64,000 nt of DNA. Origin: Silene noctiflora. Its lineage: Eukaryota > Streptophyta > Magnoliopsida > Caryophyllales > Caryophyllaceae. A program made the position numbers and the translations under genes. The notes below the pieces were generated by a model. The model was given only the letters and a program-made list of their open reading frames with translations. It was not told the origin of the DNA and did not search any database. This document shows, piece after piece, positions 33,503-45,915 of the stretch (the stretch's first letter is position 1; every line of letters begins with the position of its first letter). Location: positions 34,330-98,329 of the forward strand of contig VHZZ01004329.1 in the NCBI GenBank assembly GCA_009801015.1, in the 5' to 3' direction.

Positions 33503-36500
33503 TCACTTGGGATAGGGTAGGTATATCAGTGGCGGATCTTTCAAACCCACTAGGATAAGAAGTTCTAGTAAATCACCAGAGAAAGAAATCAGCCATAGGC
33601 AATGCGAAAAGATTTCTACGATGTCCCACAGAGGATTACTCTCTCCCAGCTCCATAACCAAAGAGAAAGCAAATAATAGAAAAAAACTTCTTCCAGAGTT
33701 GCAGAGCCATAAAAGCAATAAGTAAATGCACGATAACTCACACCAGGATTTTACCACTCAAGCGAAGAAATGAAGTAGTGAAGTATGGAAAGGTTTCGGC
33801 TAGAACATCCGGGTCTATGACCCATCATCCAGTAATAGCTGCTGCTGGGTGGTCCAGTCAAAGGAATCTTTGTGTTCATGTTCATATTGCGCTTTATCCT
33901 ACTTCTCCCTGTGGATTGACAGTTTCTTATATCCTTCCCCTACAAAACAAGAGGTAAATACTACATCATGAGCTCTAAGTAGTTTACTAGATAAAAAGAT
34001 AAGTCAAGCGTTACCAGTCCGCCCCAAGCCAAGAAGGAAGAAGTGGCTTCCTGGTCTTGACCTATAATATAAAGCTTGCTGTTTCCCCTTTCAAGTGCAT
34101 AGTTCATCAGACCATACTCAATCAAAGAGGTATAACCTTTCTGGGGAATATAAGAAGTTTAATAAAATTTATATGTCATAATAGAGAGTACGATAGAAAT
34201 CTCATTCAAGAAGGGCTGCTTTTGCTCTTGAGCCTGCCTAAGGAATCTTTATTCAACCCGCCGCCTATACGAGAAGGTCCTCCGGAACGGTAAAAAAGGC
34301 TAGAGCGTCTTTGTTGTTACAATTTTCTTTTGTGAAATATCGGAAAGCAAACTCAAATTACGGGGTTTTGTATGAAAAGAGCGGACCAAAGCAGCAGGAG
34401 CGGGAGCCAGAGTAGAAGGGAGGAAGAAAGTCCTATTCGACCTGTTCAAGAGGACTGACTAACCCGATTAAGCTGGGCTCGATACTGAATTCTCTTATCA
34501 AAGCCCCGAGAAACTGGAACAAAGGCGTTTTTGAAACACAAGCAGCAGGTTTGCCAAAAAAAGTTGTTTAAAAGCAGCAGAAAAATGGCTATCCTTTATG
34601 TTCTGCGGATATCCTATAAGGAAATCCATATTAGACTCCGCAACTCGTGATTCCATTTGAAATCTTAGGCAAGAAAGTCACAATTCTTATCTTTAGTTAA
34701 GTGATAGGCGAAAAGACTGATCCTTTTCGAGGGAAATAACGGATGCTTGTCAAAGAGAATTGTCGGTGTTAGGTGCTAGATTGACTTCTGTTCTCGTCTC
34801 GCGTAAAAAGCAGTGGTTGAGTGTCGCCAGGAATCAGACTCTGTCTCTGGTCCTTCGGATTTAGACTTGAATCTTTTTGGGTAAGAAAACTTCTTACTTG
34901 GCATCCCTTAACAATTAAGAATATAGTAAGAAAGGTTCAGTTCGTAAGTCAAGAGTTCACGATCACACGTTGGCTTCTAAAGCTCGAAACAAAGGACGAA
35001 TGCGCACAAGGGCGAGGTCTGGTGGCCTTGGGGCAGGAGTTGACTGAAGGAAGAGAAGAAAGGTCCACTGCAAAAGCATACTCTTTCTAGAGGGCAGAGT
35101 CTCATCAATCCCCTCGATAAGTTTGGTCTCATATAATAGTAACAGCTCATTCTGAACACTGAATTCCACATCCAAATGGATCTCGTATGATATCCCGGAA
35201 GACTTTATTTAAAATGAAAATAAGGCTTGTGCTTCCAAACCTCTTTATAAAAATATAAAATGGGGAATTCCCCGAGCTGGTTCCGTCGCTTGAGTCCCAC
35301 GCTGCTTTACTTAAAAAAAAGCTTTTGGACGGAAGATTGAGCATTTTTAATTAGGACCAATGACTAGTAAGTGCTTTTGTCTCGATCGAAGAACCAAAAT
35401 CTAAGCTTGACTTTACTTAATATAGAATTCTCGATCTCGGTTTAGTATTATCTATTATAATGCAGATAATGATGCTCTGATGCTTCATGCACACTTTTTT
35501 CATTTCTAAGGATTGGGGTTTGAGGCATTGCTTTCTTCTTTTATGGTATATTATAGGGTCCTATAGGAAGTGAGCTTCTCCCGAGGATTTAAAAAGGATT
35601 TGGACCCCCTTTGTTTTATTTGAAGTAGCAGGTTTAGTCCCTTGCCTTTGAGAATGCCTTCCTGTCTTAAGACAGGGATCAGTCTTCTTCTGCCGAGGTT
35701 GGGTCGAAACAAGACTACGCTTCTGAGCTTGATAACGCGCTTGGGCTTTTTTTAGTCAAAGACAGCCAATGCGAACATTTCGCCTATTAAGCAAGAGAGG
35801 GTCTTTGCCCAAACCCTAATTCTGAATACACCACTTTTCTTGGATTGCTTTGACTTTATTGTCTCCATCCGCCCCATCGACTTCATTGGTTTGCGCTTGA
35901 TTGTTCTCAACTACATTGGCATTTACCTTCTTTGCTCGATTCTTTAGATTTGGAAAAGCTGCCAGGTGAGCTGGCGAAAGCAAGACGCACATCTGAAAGT
36001 CAAACAGGAGTTCTTGCTGCCGTTTAACCTTTTTTTTTCTTTCTACGAGGCTTTTTCGGGAAGAGAGGGCTCTCGCTTCATAATGCACAAATGGGTTGGG
36101 CGATTGAAGACTTTTTTTATGAGCAAGATCGTGGCTCCCGTGATTCCTTACGTTGTACCATGAATGGTATATGATTGTCTTGTGTTATGCAATTGTGTTT
36201 TTTAGGCATTTCTTCTTTCTTCTGTTATATTATATATGTAAAATAAGAACAAGAGTGATTACGACTACTTTTATACTTTTTATGGTGGAATTTATTTCAG
36301 TAGTGGTTGGAGCGCTGACTGGATGGCTAGGTTTATTGGATCGCTTGTCGTGATAGACTATCTCGGCCACTCCTTCGTCTCACCTTGGGTACGCTTTTTC
36401 TTTTCCTTTTCTTATCATCTTGCTAAAAGGTTGCGAGGCAAGGTCTCAAGGCGCGGTAAGTGCATTGGTCATTGGAAGAGAAGAATTCACTTTCTTTTCA

Positions 36501-38999
36501 TAAACAAAATCCCTCTTTGGCCCGAAATCGGGGGTAATGGGGCATTCAAACCGCGGACAATCGAATGATCCGCCTGTATAAGACAACGGAATTGCCATGT
36601 TCAGCTAAATGACATGCCCTCATAAAGAGGCGTCCTTATTCCAACAAACTACTATTATGTCTCCGTAACGCGTTGTATGGTGTTCCACTAATGATCCCTT
36701 CTTCGCTCAATTTGATATCCTACGCACCCTTTCGAACCTCAGATCGGCCTTAATGAATAAACTTAATAAGGCGAATTCAGCCTCCATGGCTGGCCTTTAG
36801 TTTGACTAATGATGCATCAAATTGAGTTAGTGGAAAGTTTGCAAGGACAGGACTCGAAGCCGCAGTCATTAAGATTATTACCATATACCTTCTTCCTTTA
36901 CTTCACAAGATAAGATCAGTCAGAATGGGCTTAAACCATGTCTACCGAATAATAACCATAGAAAGAGTGCAAAGTAGTTTTACATCTCGAGACGATCTCG
37001 GAATAAGGACAAGACCGATTCCACTTCTGGTTCTAAAATAGAAAGAAGGAGCTTAGCCTGAGGTTTCTTTTTTCTTTCTCAAGTCTCAAGTGAATTAGGG
37101 TCTTTTCTCGTCCTCCTTCTCTTACCAAGAGTGCCCACTTTGTCTTTCTTATTGATATTGTATGAAAGTACACTAACTATATAAGTAAGAGAAAAAAAAG
37201 CATCCTCGTTGCCAGGACCAAACTTTAATTTATCTTTACTATATGTATAATGTATATGATGATTAAAAAGAAAAAGGGGTCTGTCGGAACGGAGCAAGCA
37301 GAATCTATGAAGCGAGAGTAGAGCCAGCCAAAGAAAGGAGTAGGTAGGTTAGAGAAACGGAAGAGAAGAAAAAGAGGTTCCGTACTTGCAAATTAGATTT
37401 TTAAGTTAGGTTAATGGTTCATGATCAATAGGACTATACCCGTTTTGATACAGGTTTTTGGGGGATGAAGAAGGAGGCATAACTCTTTAGGTTCATAAAG
37501 GTTTTGTAAAACAAAGAAAAAAGTATAAAAAGGTGAATTTTGAATCCTAAAAAAAGAGACCTTTTAGTGGACGTACGTAGGAATGCGTCGAAGAAAAGGA
37601 TGTGTTTTGGTTAGATGCGTCCAACATTTCTCCCCACTAAGCAAGTGATCCAAACAGGCATATGCTTGCCCTAGCTTTGGCGGGTCGTGGATTACCACCT
37701 CCTACATATAGAAGAGAATTGGGGTAAACTGCTTTCATCGTAGACTAGACCCTCCCACGTTGGTTTGGTCTTTGTTCACATCCTACTCGCTACATAGCTT
37801 TCACTCGTGCTTCTCCTTATATATATTGTCCTAAAAAAGATGCGATCCTGCTTTTGCGTCCTTCGCACTCTCACTCAGCGGCATAAAGATAAAGAGCAGG
37901 CGCGAATCCCTCGGTTCAATCAGGTAGCCCGCCACAAAATTATGACCAACAAGAGAGACTGGGCTAGCTCCGGCTTGACCACTAGCCACAGAGTTTGACT
38001 ACCCAATTCTGAACCTGCCCAATGAGAAATCTATCACGCTATCTGTGCCAACCAATTTAGGAGGCGGAAGTTGGCTCAAGCAAGCGAGAGCGCAGAGGGG
38101 CTGGAAGCTACTCGACCACTAGGAAGAGGAAATTTCCTTGATTCTTTTGTTTCTTTAGTGCGTTAAGTCCCCGTGACGTGATAAGATCTATTTTGCGTAC
38201 TTAATAGATAGAATGTGCTTAACCCACGGTACCTTCCCCACGCTTCAGCGCAACTTAAGGCTTTCATAAAAAAAGAAAGCACGAAAGGACCATCTTTGTA
38301 TGTGGAATAGAGGTGTGGGCTCACAATTCGCGTGCACTCACTTAGCACCCGACCCCTGTTAAAGCTTCCTCTTTCTTTGGCTTACCTCATTCCAACGTTC
38401 CATTTCTCAACTGTCCCTTTGCTCGCTTCGTAAACTAAACTCGTTTCGTCCCGATCAGGCAGGCTTTCGCGAATAAGAAACCTCAGTTCACTTTAATTAA
38501 GCTATCTGCCTATAAGAAATTAAGATGCGCAGTACCCCGCGCGAGAGAAGAAGAGAAAGAAAGGCTTTGTAAAAACCACTCACATCGCACTAGGTTAATT
38601 TAAATTTTTTATTTGTGGGAAGCGTTTTTAAATACGAGACTATAATACTAAAAGCATGCTTCCCGCCGTTCTTCGGATTTTATGCTTCTAACCTAAGTTA
38701 AAATCACTTGATGCCAAAAACTCCTAATAAAAGGGACTCTTTGCCTTTTGTCACGATTTCAAAGGAATTCGATTCCGAATAGGTATAATTAAGTAACAGC
38801 TCTATTCTCACGATAGACAAGTAAGAAAGGGGATTCTCTAGATCGAAAGCGCGAAATGATGAATTGATTAGTCGAGTACTTGTGAAGTACAGAATGCTAG
38901 GTCAGTATTCAGTATGAGCTGGAGCATAGATAGAATCTTTGATTGATTGATTAACCCGATAGATCCCCTTTGTTTATGCCTTTACTTCTCATGGGATCC
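33503..38999. other. no supported gene
   Basis: Only short ORFs. The 90-aa minus-strand ORF 35816..36088 contains NEVDGADGDNKVKAIQEKW, which may be another relic of the Ala/Glu/Asp family. Confidence 0.5.
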
Positions 39000-39009
39000 T
39001 TTTGTTTGC

Positions 39010-39394
39010 GTATCTACTCACGTCCTACCAATTTGATTCGGGTGATGCTGCATCGAGAAGAGCAAACTGGGGCTGCTTGCCTTGGGCTCTGTATTTCTGT
39101 ATTCCAGATTATATAGAAGTCTTTTTCCGGAAAGGAGATCGATCGATCGTCCGCCGCTTCCTGCTGACGCGGTTACTGATGTAGTAGTTCCTGCTGTGGC
39201 TTTCTTTTTTTTTCTATTTTATTTGGCCCTTACTATTTACCATGCCGACGATTCGCTTGCTCGGAATCCATTTGCTCTTACTGGTGTAGCTATCTATATA
39301 GATCTATTTCTGCCTTTACTCTTTTTTTCTAAAAAGAAATTTTATTTCGAGTAACTTTTTTGCTGATGCGACTTCTTTTGTTATACCTTCTTAG
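39010..39394. repeat. three relic pieces of the family (locus 8)
   Basis: Plus strand 39154..39204 reads ADAVTDVVVPAVAF inside the 90-aa ORF 39082..39354, whose remainder is hydrophobic. Plus strand 39347..39394 reads SSNFFADATSFVIPS, stop, in another frame. On the minus strand about 39020..39065 reads FALLDAASPESNW, stop, resembling GDASPPNEALSWN at 45174..45233. Each is short; the recurrence is the evidence. Confidence 0.3.
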
Positions 39395-39647
39395 GTCCAA
39401 TAAAAGGCCTTCCTTTCCAAGGTGACGGCTGGTTTGATCCTAATACTGTAATGCATGTGCTAAGTAAAGTATGTTTGCTGGCAATCGCTCTATTCTTAGA
39501 GAAAATCAAGTCTTAGAAATGCACAAACCCAAATGGAAGAGAGCCTCTTACTTTCAGCTAAGAGAAAAAAGTTATGTCGACGGAAAAGAGTAGCTGTGGT
39601 GGAAAGGTCTAAAATAGCGTTTTGGTTGGCTATATATAAATGTAATA

Positions 39648-39666
39648 CAAAAGGTATAAGACTAAC
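39648..39666 (+). repeat. 19-bp dispersed direct repeat, copy 2
   Basis: Identical to 4379..4397. Short dispersed repeats of this size are typical of plant mitochondrial intergenic DNA and can support rare recombination. Confidence 0.8.
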
Positions 39667-40215
39667 AACCTTGTTATCACATGGATCTTATTACAAGTGA
39701 AAGGATGCTCTATTCTAACCTAATTAGAAAGCTCGACTAATAAGCACTAAAAAGGAAAAGGTCCTTCTAATTCGACCAATCGGGAAAAAAGGAATCCTCG
39801 AGGATGGTTGTAGTTGAGCAGCACCAGAAAGAAAAGTTTCTTCCTTCAGTTGGACTGGTCCAAAAGCCCTGTTCTAAGCTTAAACTAGAGATGTTGAAAT
39901 TTACCAGGTTTCTAAGAATTTTAATGAGTTTTAATCTTTTTTAAAAGCTGTCCTTACTGATTGAACTGATCAATTGAGCGTAGCATAAGGTACTGCTGGA
40001 GTTTCGGCATGGTAGAATAATGAGTTCAGCCCAGCTCGGTCCAGGTATCCGTTTATAAGATTAAACGCTGTGGGTTAAGAGTTGATTGAATATGAGTCGT
40101 CTATAAAAGTCTTTTTTTGTGGCGTCAGATTCTCCGCTTTGCTTTATGTTATGATTGAATTCTTATTATATTCTTATATAAATGCAAGATTCTTGGTTTC
40201 GTCCAATCCTGGTAT

Positions 40216-40239
40216 ATCGTCTCATTAATCGTCTCATTA
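40216..40239. repeat. 12-bp tandem duplication
   Basis: ATCGTCTCATTA occurs twice in perfect tandem. Confidence 0.85.
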
Positions 40240-41852
40240 ACAGTAGAGCTCTTCCCCCCGGGCCGAAGTGCTAAGCCGGCTTTTCTTATACTCCCCTTGC
40301 TTAGCCCCTTCTTTATTTTAATCTTCTTTTTGTGTGGATGGGGTCGAGATTCAATCAGAAGAATTCTATTAGTTTGCTTACAGGAGAAATTCTTACTAAA
40401 GACCTTGCCCTAGATGTGGGTGTGTAAACAGCAGACAGATCGGATTCCAGCATTAGCGTTTGTAGCGACCTACCCAGCGGACACTTTACTTTCCTTAGCA
40501 CCTCTTATCAATAATGAATTTAATTCTTAAAGTCAGGCTATTGTTCGAGCCAATTACATATTACATCTCTAATCTAATTCTAATAGAATACGCGAGAGTT
40601 CCGCTGCTTCTTTTTCTTAAAAAAACGAGCCTACTATCTATCCTTTCCTGCCAAGTCGCGTGGCATTACAGTTCGAGAATGAGACTTATTGAGTGATCGA
40701 GCAGGAAAAAAAAGCCTTCTAACTAACTGGCTCATTTATCTCTTGAATTATAAAGCCTTAAATAAAATAGAAAGCATTGGAAATAAAAAAAGAAATTTGG
40801 GAGAAGGAATTTAGTTTGAGCGCACTACTTAATAAACATCACTCTAGCCAACCACCAGTTCAGTTGTTAAAGTACACTAGCCAACAAGTTCTATTTTTCT
40901 TTTCCTTACCTCAAAATGGCCTGATCCCATTGCCTAAGAATATATAAAAACAGGTCTTTGTCAAATCCATTTCTGATGACGTCGTAGTTTAAGCTTATGT
41001 GGAAAGACTGGTCCCATTTTAGATTGATATTAATTTTACGTGCCAGACAAAGGCTTACCCAAAAGGTTTTTGTTGAAGGTCCTTGCCCTCCCGCCCATCT
41101 AATTTATGGAAAGTGGACCCACTACTTCGGAAGCAAGACATCGGACGATTGCTTCGAGTCAAGTGGTAAACCAGGTACTAAGCTAGCAGAAAGATCATTA
41201 GACTACCTTTTTTATCAATTTTTAAAAATATTCAAACCTTAATAAAATAAAGGGTGGCTCTTTCCTGGGGATTTCGGCATAAATGGCTCGACTACCAAAA
41301 GTTTTTTATTATAAAGTAGATGTCCATTTATTAAGAATGTATATAATTTAATATAATGCTTAAATAATCTACCTGGCATTAGACAGCCCATAAGCTCGGT
41401 TATCAACTTGGGTTTCGCCTGGCTTGGGACAACTTCTATCTATGCTATCATCACTATCGCATTGAAATCTCCGTTTTTATCGAGATTTTTTCATCATCAG
41501 TTGTTCGAATTGTCTAATTTATCTAATGTAAGGGATCCTGCTTGCTACTTATCTTACAAAGAAGCTACATTCTCGGCTACGCAACAAGATTAAAAAAGAA
41601 AAGAGCTTGCATTAAACATATAGGTGGGCTTCCATGTATAATCTTGATTATTATATGTAATTGATTCGTCCAGTTGAACCCTTGGAACTCAAACAAAAAG
41701 AAAGGAATTTCACCCGTTCACTACGAATCCTTTCACGGCTAAACAAGAAAAGGCATATTCTTGAATGGACAAAGCATAAGCAATAAAGGATAATCTTAAA
41801 CATGTAAAAGGCTTGACTTACTTATATACGATAAAAGACAATTGCTGAAGCT

Positions 41853-42149
41853 ATGCTCACTGATGAAAGGCAAGACTTTGGTTGCGTCTCTATGCTTCCT
41901 TCTTTGATACACCTGAAAGCCCATGTCCACTGCTGTATTGTTCCGGAACCCTTTCTGCAACTCGGTGGTTGGCGTTCCTTTCTTTGTCAGTCGAGTCTAT
42001 TTGATACCCTTACTAGTGGTCTTACACCACCATCTAAGATCAGCTTCCTACTATCACTTTTCCTAAGCAGAAATAGAAATATCTGGCCTTTGTCTAAAGA
42101 CCTAGCAAGAATAGTCCCTCACGGTTTCGTAATAATCGCTCTCAGCTAA
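41853..42149 (+). CDS. unidentified ORF, 98 aa
   Basis: ATG to TAA, 98 codons, begins MLTDERQDFGCVSMLPSLIH, with a Leu/Ser-rich hydrophobic stretch at about residues 62-72. No family recognised; likely chance. Confidence 0.12.
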   Translation: MLTDERQDFGCVSMLPSLIHLKAHVHCCIVPEPFLQLGGWRSFLCQSSLFDTLTSGLTPPSKISFLLSLFLSRNRNIWPLSKDLARIVPHGFVIIALS

Positions 42150-42763
42150 GGATTGAAGGTGCCCGTTCTACGACTAAGAGCCCAAATGCTCTTTCAACCC
42201 TATAAATATAATATAATAAGAAAGAATTTAAAGGGTTTTTGCCATAACCCTATGAGATAAGGCATCCTCCGGGGAAGTTTTTTTATTGGAAAGAAGAAGC
42301 GCCTACTCGAGGAGCTCCTCGTATAAGCCGTTCATCAGGGACAAAAGTGGACATAAAACTGAAGAATTCTAATTGAAAAACTGAATAGCCATCTGGGACC
42401 CAAACCAGTTGAGATTTTATCGACGCTTTACCCTCTGAAATAACAAGGGTTCTCAGTAGATCCTTCTGACTTGAAAAGGTAGGATTTGATACCTTCTCCT
42501 GTCTTTGACCCCCCAACATGCTTTCAAGAGACATCCTTTTTTTCTAAGTCTCATTATGCTCCCCGAAAGTAAGGGGGCTTCCCCGCTTTACATGCCACCT
42601 GAAAAATACGTCTGCCAACACACCGGCAATGTCCAACTCTAATCGTAGGAAGTATGCAGAGTGAGGGGCGTGGTCTTTTTCTTCTTCCTTTTCGCCCGAT
42701 AAAGAAAAGACTTCCTTGCTAGCGAAATTTAATGGGACACAAACTTTATTTGAGGAAAGTAGA

Positions 42764-43063
42764 TCAGAAGAAATGGCTGTTGGGTTTGCTCAAAAGACAT
42801 GGCATGCGGCTTTTCGGAACGGAAGAAGGTTCAACAGAGAAATTGGAATATTGCATTAAGCCTTCTAATAATTTAATTAATGGATGACTGTCGACCAGAG
42901 TCTTGTGCCCTGAAAAAGATAATTCATGCGTTAGCCTTTTATTGTATTGGGGGGGTAAATCCGAGTGATGCAAGAAAGTCTTAATGTGCTCCAGAGGCGA
43001 GAGAATAGTCTTGCCAACATGCCGCATTTTCCACTGAAACCGAAGATAGTAAAAGGTAGGCAA
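42764..43063 (-). CDS. unidentified ORF, 99 aa
   Basis: Minus-strand ATG to TGA, 99 codons, containing HHSDLPPQYNKRLTHELSFS and SSVPKSRMPCLL. A similar string VPKSCMPWLAAPFF is encoded on the minus strand at about 60285..60326, so the 3' part may belong to a second dispersed repeat. No known domain is visible. Confidence 0.18.
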   Translation of the reverse strand: MPTFYYLRFQWKMRHVGKTILSPLEHIKTFLHHSDLPPQYNKRLTHELSFSGHKTLVDSHPLIKLLEGLMQYSNFSVEPSSVPKSRMPCLLSKPNSHFF

Positions 43064-43450
43064 GTTAAGTCTTAGAAAAAGAAACGGAAAATGGGGACCT
43101 TTTCTTTTTTTCTCTCCCGCCCCTCAGGCTGACGGGAATGAAGTGAGATGCTCTACTTTTCTTCTTTGATGGTTGGTTGAGGCTAAGCAAGTGAGCTCCG
43201 GGAACGATTTCATCAAATTGAATCTCAAAGATGACCACTAAGAATAACTACGGGGAGGTTGGGCTTGACTCTTTTGGGTAAATTGGCAACTACTCCACGA
43301 GTATAATATATTGTATGCCATATCCTAAGTATAGGAATCTAACTTGGGCTGGCGCGCCTATGGTTTCATTTAATACCCGGAAATTGGTTGAAAAGACGCT
43401 ACTGAGAGTTCTTACCCTACTTAAATTTTTATGAGATAAAGTTTCCCACA

Positions 43451-43753
43451 CTAGAAAGTGGAATTACCGTGGAAAGAGAGTTTTGAATACAATTGCCCAA
43501 TTAATTCAAAATTTGAGTTGACAATGCCAAAAGTCATTTCAACCCGAGCAAGGAAAGGGTATTTGGGTCCAATCCAGGGGAGCAGTACTTCAACGAGGAC
43601 ATTCTGGAAGAGAGGTAAACTCTCATGATATGTGGAGGGAGATTCATTCAATCCTAAGGGCCCCTTCGAAAAGAAAAGAAGGACCGACGTAGTCAGCCAA
43701 GTGAAGTGTGGTATTATTCTTATATTATGATTATAGTGTAGCGTGCAGTCCAT
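43451..43753 (-). CDS. unidentified ORF, 100 aa
   Basis: Minus-strand ATG to stop, 100 codons, with a hydrophobic segment TSVLLFFSKGPLG (about residues 22-34) and an end reading VEMTFGIVNSNFELIGQLYS. Not recognised; possibly chance. Confidence 0.14.
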   Translation of the reverse strand: MDCTLHYNHNIRIIPHFTWLTTSVLLFFSKGPLGLNESPSTYHESLPLFQNVLVEVLLPWIGPKYPFLARVEMTFGIVNSNFELIGQLYSKLSFHGNSTF

Positions 43754-44444
43754 GTTGCCAGTCCCGAGTCAAAGGAAAGAGAGATTTTTTTTCACTTATC
43801 ACCTTTTGATCGAGCCAAGCCAGGGTCTTTGCGAGCGTATGCTTGGAGTTCAGTAGATTCCTCATTTCATAAGAAATGTTTAATAGGAGGAATAGTCAAA
43901 ACTTTCTTAAACCCCTTCTAAAAGTCCGGTAAAGGCCCCATTTAGGCTCATAAGAATGGAAAATAAACGGACCCACTTTAGAAGTTAGAAAATGGCACTA
44001 AGCGCGAAAAGAACTCTTCCCACACTTATCTTATTTAATGTGGTGTGGAAGGGTGCCCGTTCCCTCTGCGAACCCCGCTCCTTTATTATTTTAAGGGTTA
44101 ATGGCCTGATAGAAGTGATTTGTGATGAAATTTTATTCGAAAGAAAGAACGAGTATACGCAGAATCAGAGTGTGATCCCGGCTTTAGTTTAGTAGGATAT
44201 TTTGATGGGAGTAGTTCATTTTTGGGGCGGGCTAATTAAAAAACATAGAAAAGGGAATCCCCCAGTTTCCCAGTCAAGCTAGAAGTCCAATTCTAGTTAC
44301 GGTTCCTGAGACTGCCGTATAAGCGCATTCTTTATGATCGATAACATTTTTTTTTAAGTTGAGAGCTTGTTTCTTAGCACATTTTTCCTTGGAAACCTAA
44401 AAAATCTTTCTATAAGATTCGTTGGCAATACACGTCCCAAAAAA

Positions 44445-44453
44445 CATAAGAGA
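44445..44453 (+). promoter_or_regulatory. promoter-like nonanucleotide CATAAGAGA
   Basis: Exact core match preceded by an A-run. No identified gene downstream. Confidence 0.2.
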
Positions 44454-44834
44454 GGGGAGGAGAAGGCTTTTAATCATCTCTAAATACGATATGCTTTCAG
44501 GGTCAGTCTTAATCTTAAGGTTCCCGGAAAGTTAGAACTTGCATACTGCGAGAAAAGGGAGATACCTATCCCTACCTCAGCCCCTTCTACTCTAATTGCT
44601 TTTCATTCTGCTGCTAAATAGATATTATATGCTTATATAGAAATCTAAATGGATTTCCACTGTTTAATCGATCAAATCAATTGAGGATCTTTCTGAGCAG
44701 CGAGACTGCATGCCGTTTTGAATAAGCCGCGGTTGGCTGTTAGCTAGTACAGTGAATGAAACATCTTATTCTTTTAGATAGAGGGAAGAGTCCCGAAGCG
44801 CATATACAATACAAGTACAAGCGGATAGGGCGAT

Positions 44835-44895
44835 CTTGGGTATTTTCTTGGGTATTTTCTTGGGTATTTACAGTACATAAGTACATAAGTACATA
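44835..44895. repeat. two adjacent three-copy tandem repeats
   Basis: CTTGGGTATTTT is repeated three times (44835..44870, last base differing), followed one base later by AGTACATA three times (44872..44895). The two unrelated units side by side point to a slippage-prone spot. Confidence 0.92.
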
Positions 44896-45058
44896 AGGAC
44901 TGCCTTAGCATATAGTAGAAGGCATCTAATATGACGAGTAATGTAGTAGAATAGCAAAGATAAGTGAGTCGCCTATAATTGGTAATTGGCATCACCTGCT
45001 TCATTAGCGGATTCACCAAGAGCATCCTTTGGAATTAGTAAAAGACTTGTTACTTACT

Positions 45059-45310
45059 TTACTTTGCTAAATGGCGGCTTCCCAGGTCTTTGCTTATATA
45101 CTCTGATGCTTCATTTGGATCTGCTTCTTACGTTGGGTACTACTGAATCGTTGGCGACCTATTAAACTTCTTTTTAATTCCAAGATAAAGCTTCATTGGG
45201 CGGCGATGCATCACCGGGTACACCGTTTACAGCTTAGTTGACTTCTTTAACCTCTGATTCCTACGACTATTTAATAAGCTGCTGCCACGTCTGCTTCTTT
45301 CCTTCTCTTA
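45059..45310 (-). repeat. run of relic frames of the family (locus 9)
   Basis: Minus strand from high to low coordinate: KEADVAAAY, stop, IVVGIRG (about 45270..45300); then 45174..45260 ESEVKEVN, stop, AVNGVPGDASPPNEALSWN, stop; then 45059..45127 EADPNEASEYISKDLGSRHL, AK, stop. KEVN-AVNG aligns with KETVNAVSDE at locus 1, and EADPNEAS with DPEADP at 6800. Frame changes and stops separate the parts. Confidence 0.35.
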
Positions 45311-45915
45311 TTATAGTATAGGTATGCTACTAGAAAGGAAGAAAAACTCCAAACAGGTCAAAGAAGATAAAGCGCATACACCGCGCAGGTATGGTAAACA
45401 GGCGTAGATAAGAATATAGTAGAGAGAGCTCCACTGTTTTTCCCGTTTCCCGAGAAAGATAAAGCAGGTAGTTTACAACTCGAATGCAGGAAGCAGAAAG
45501 GAAGTTTAAAATACAGTAATCTTGCGTGAGTGAAGAAGAGTCATGCCGCCTGTCAAGCTCTTTTGTTGAGTGATCGAGGACAAGATGAAAATCTCTCAAT
45601 CTTTCTGAAACAAGGCTATTATAAAGGGTATGTGAATCAATTAAAAGTCCGGAAAAGACGAAAGCACTGTTTCATGATCCTTTGAGTACAGTCCATGTAG
45701 ATTTCCTACTTCACCGACATTCTTCTATTGGTAAATTATCCTCTCCCTATATTCTCATAGGGTTCAAACTAAAATTCAAACGAAGTCTTACTGTCAAAAG
45801 AGTCCCTCTTCCCTTTGTTTTCCGGCGTAATGTGTCATCGACAGCTTTGCTCCGAAAAGTGAGTCCTCCCCCAGAGGCTTTTTCTTTCCGTTATCAAGGA
45901 AGAAATGCTTCTTAA

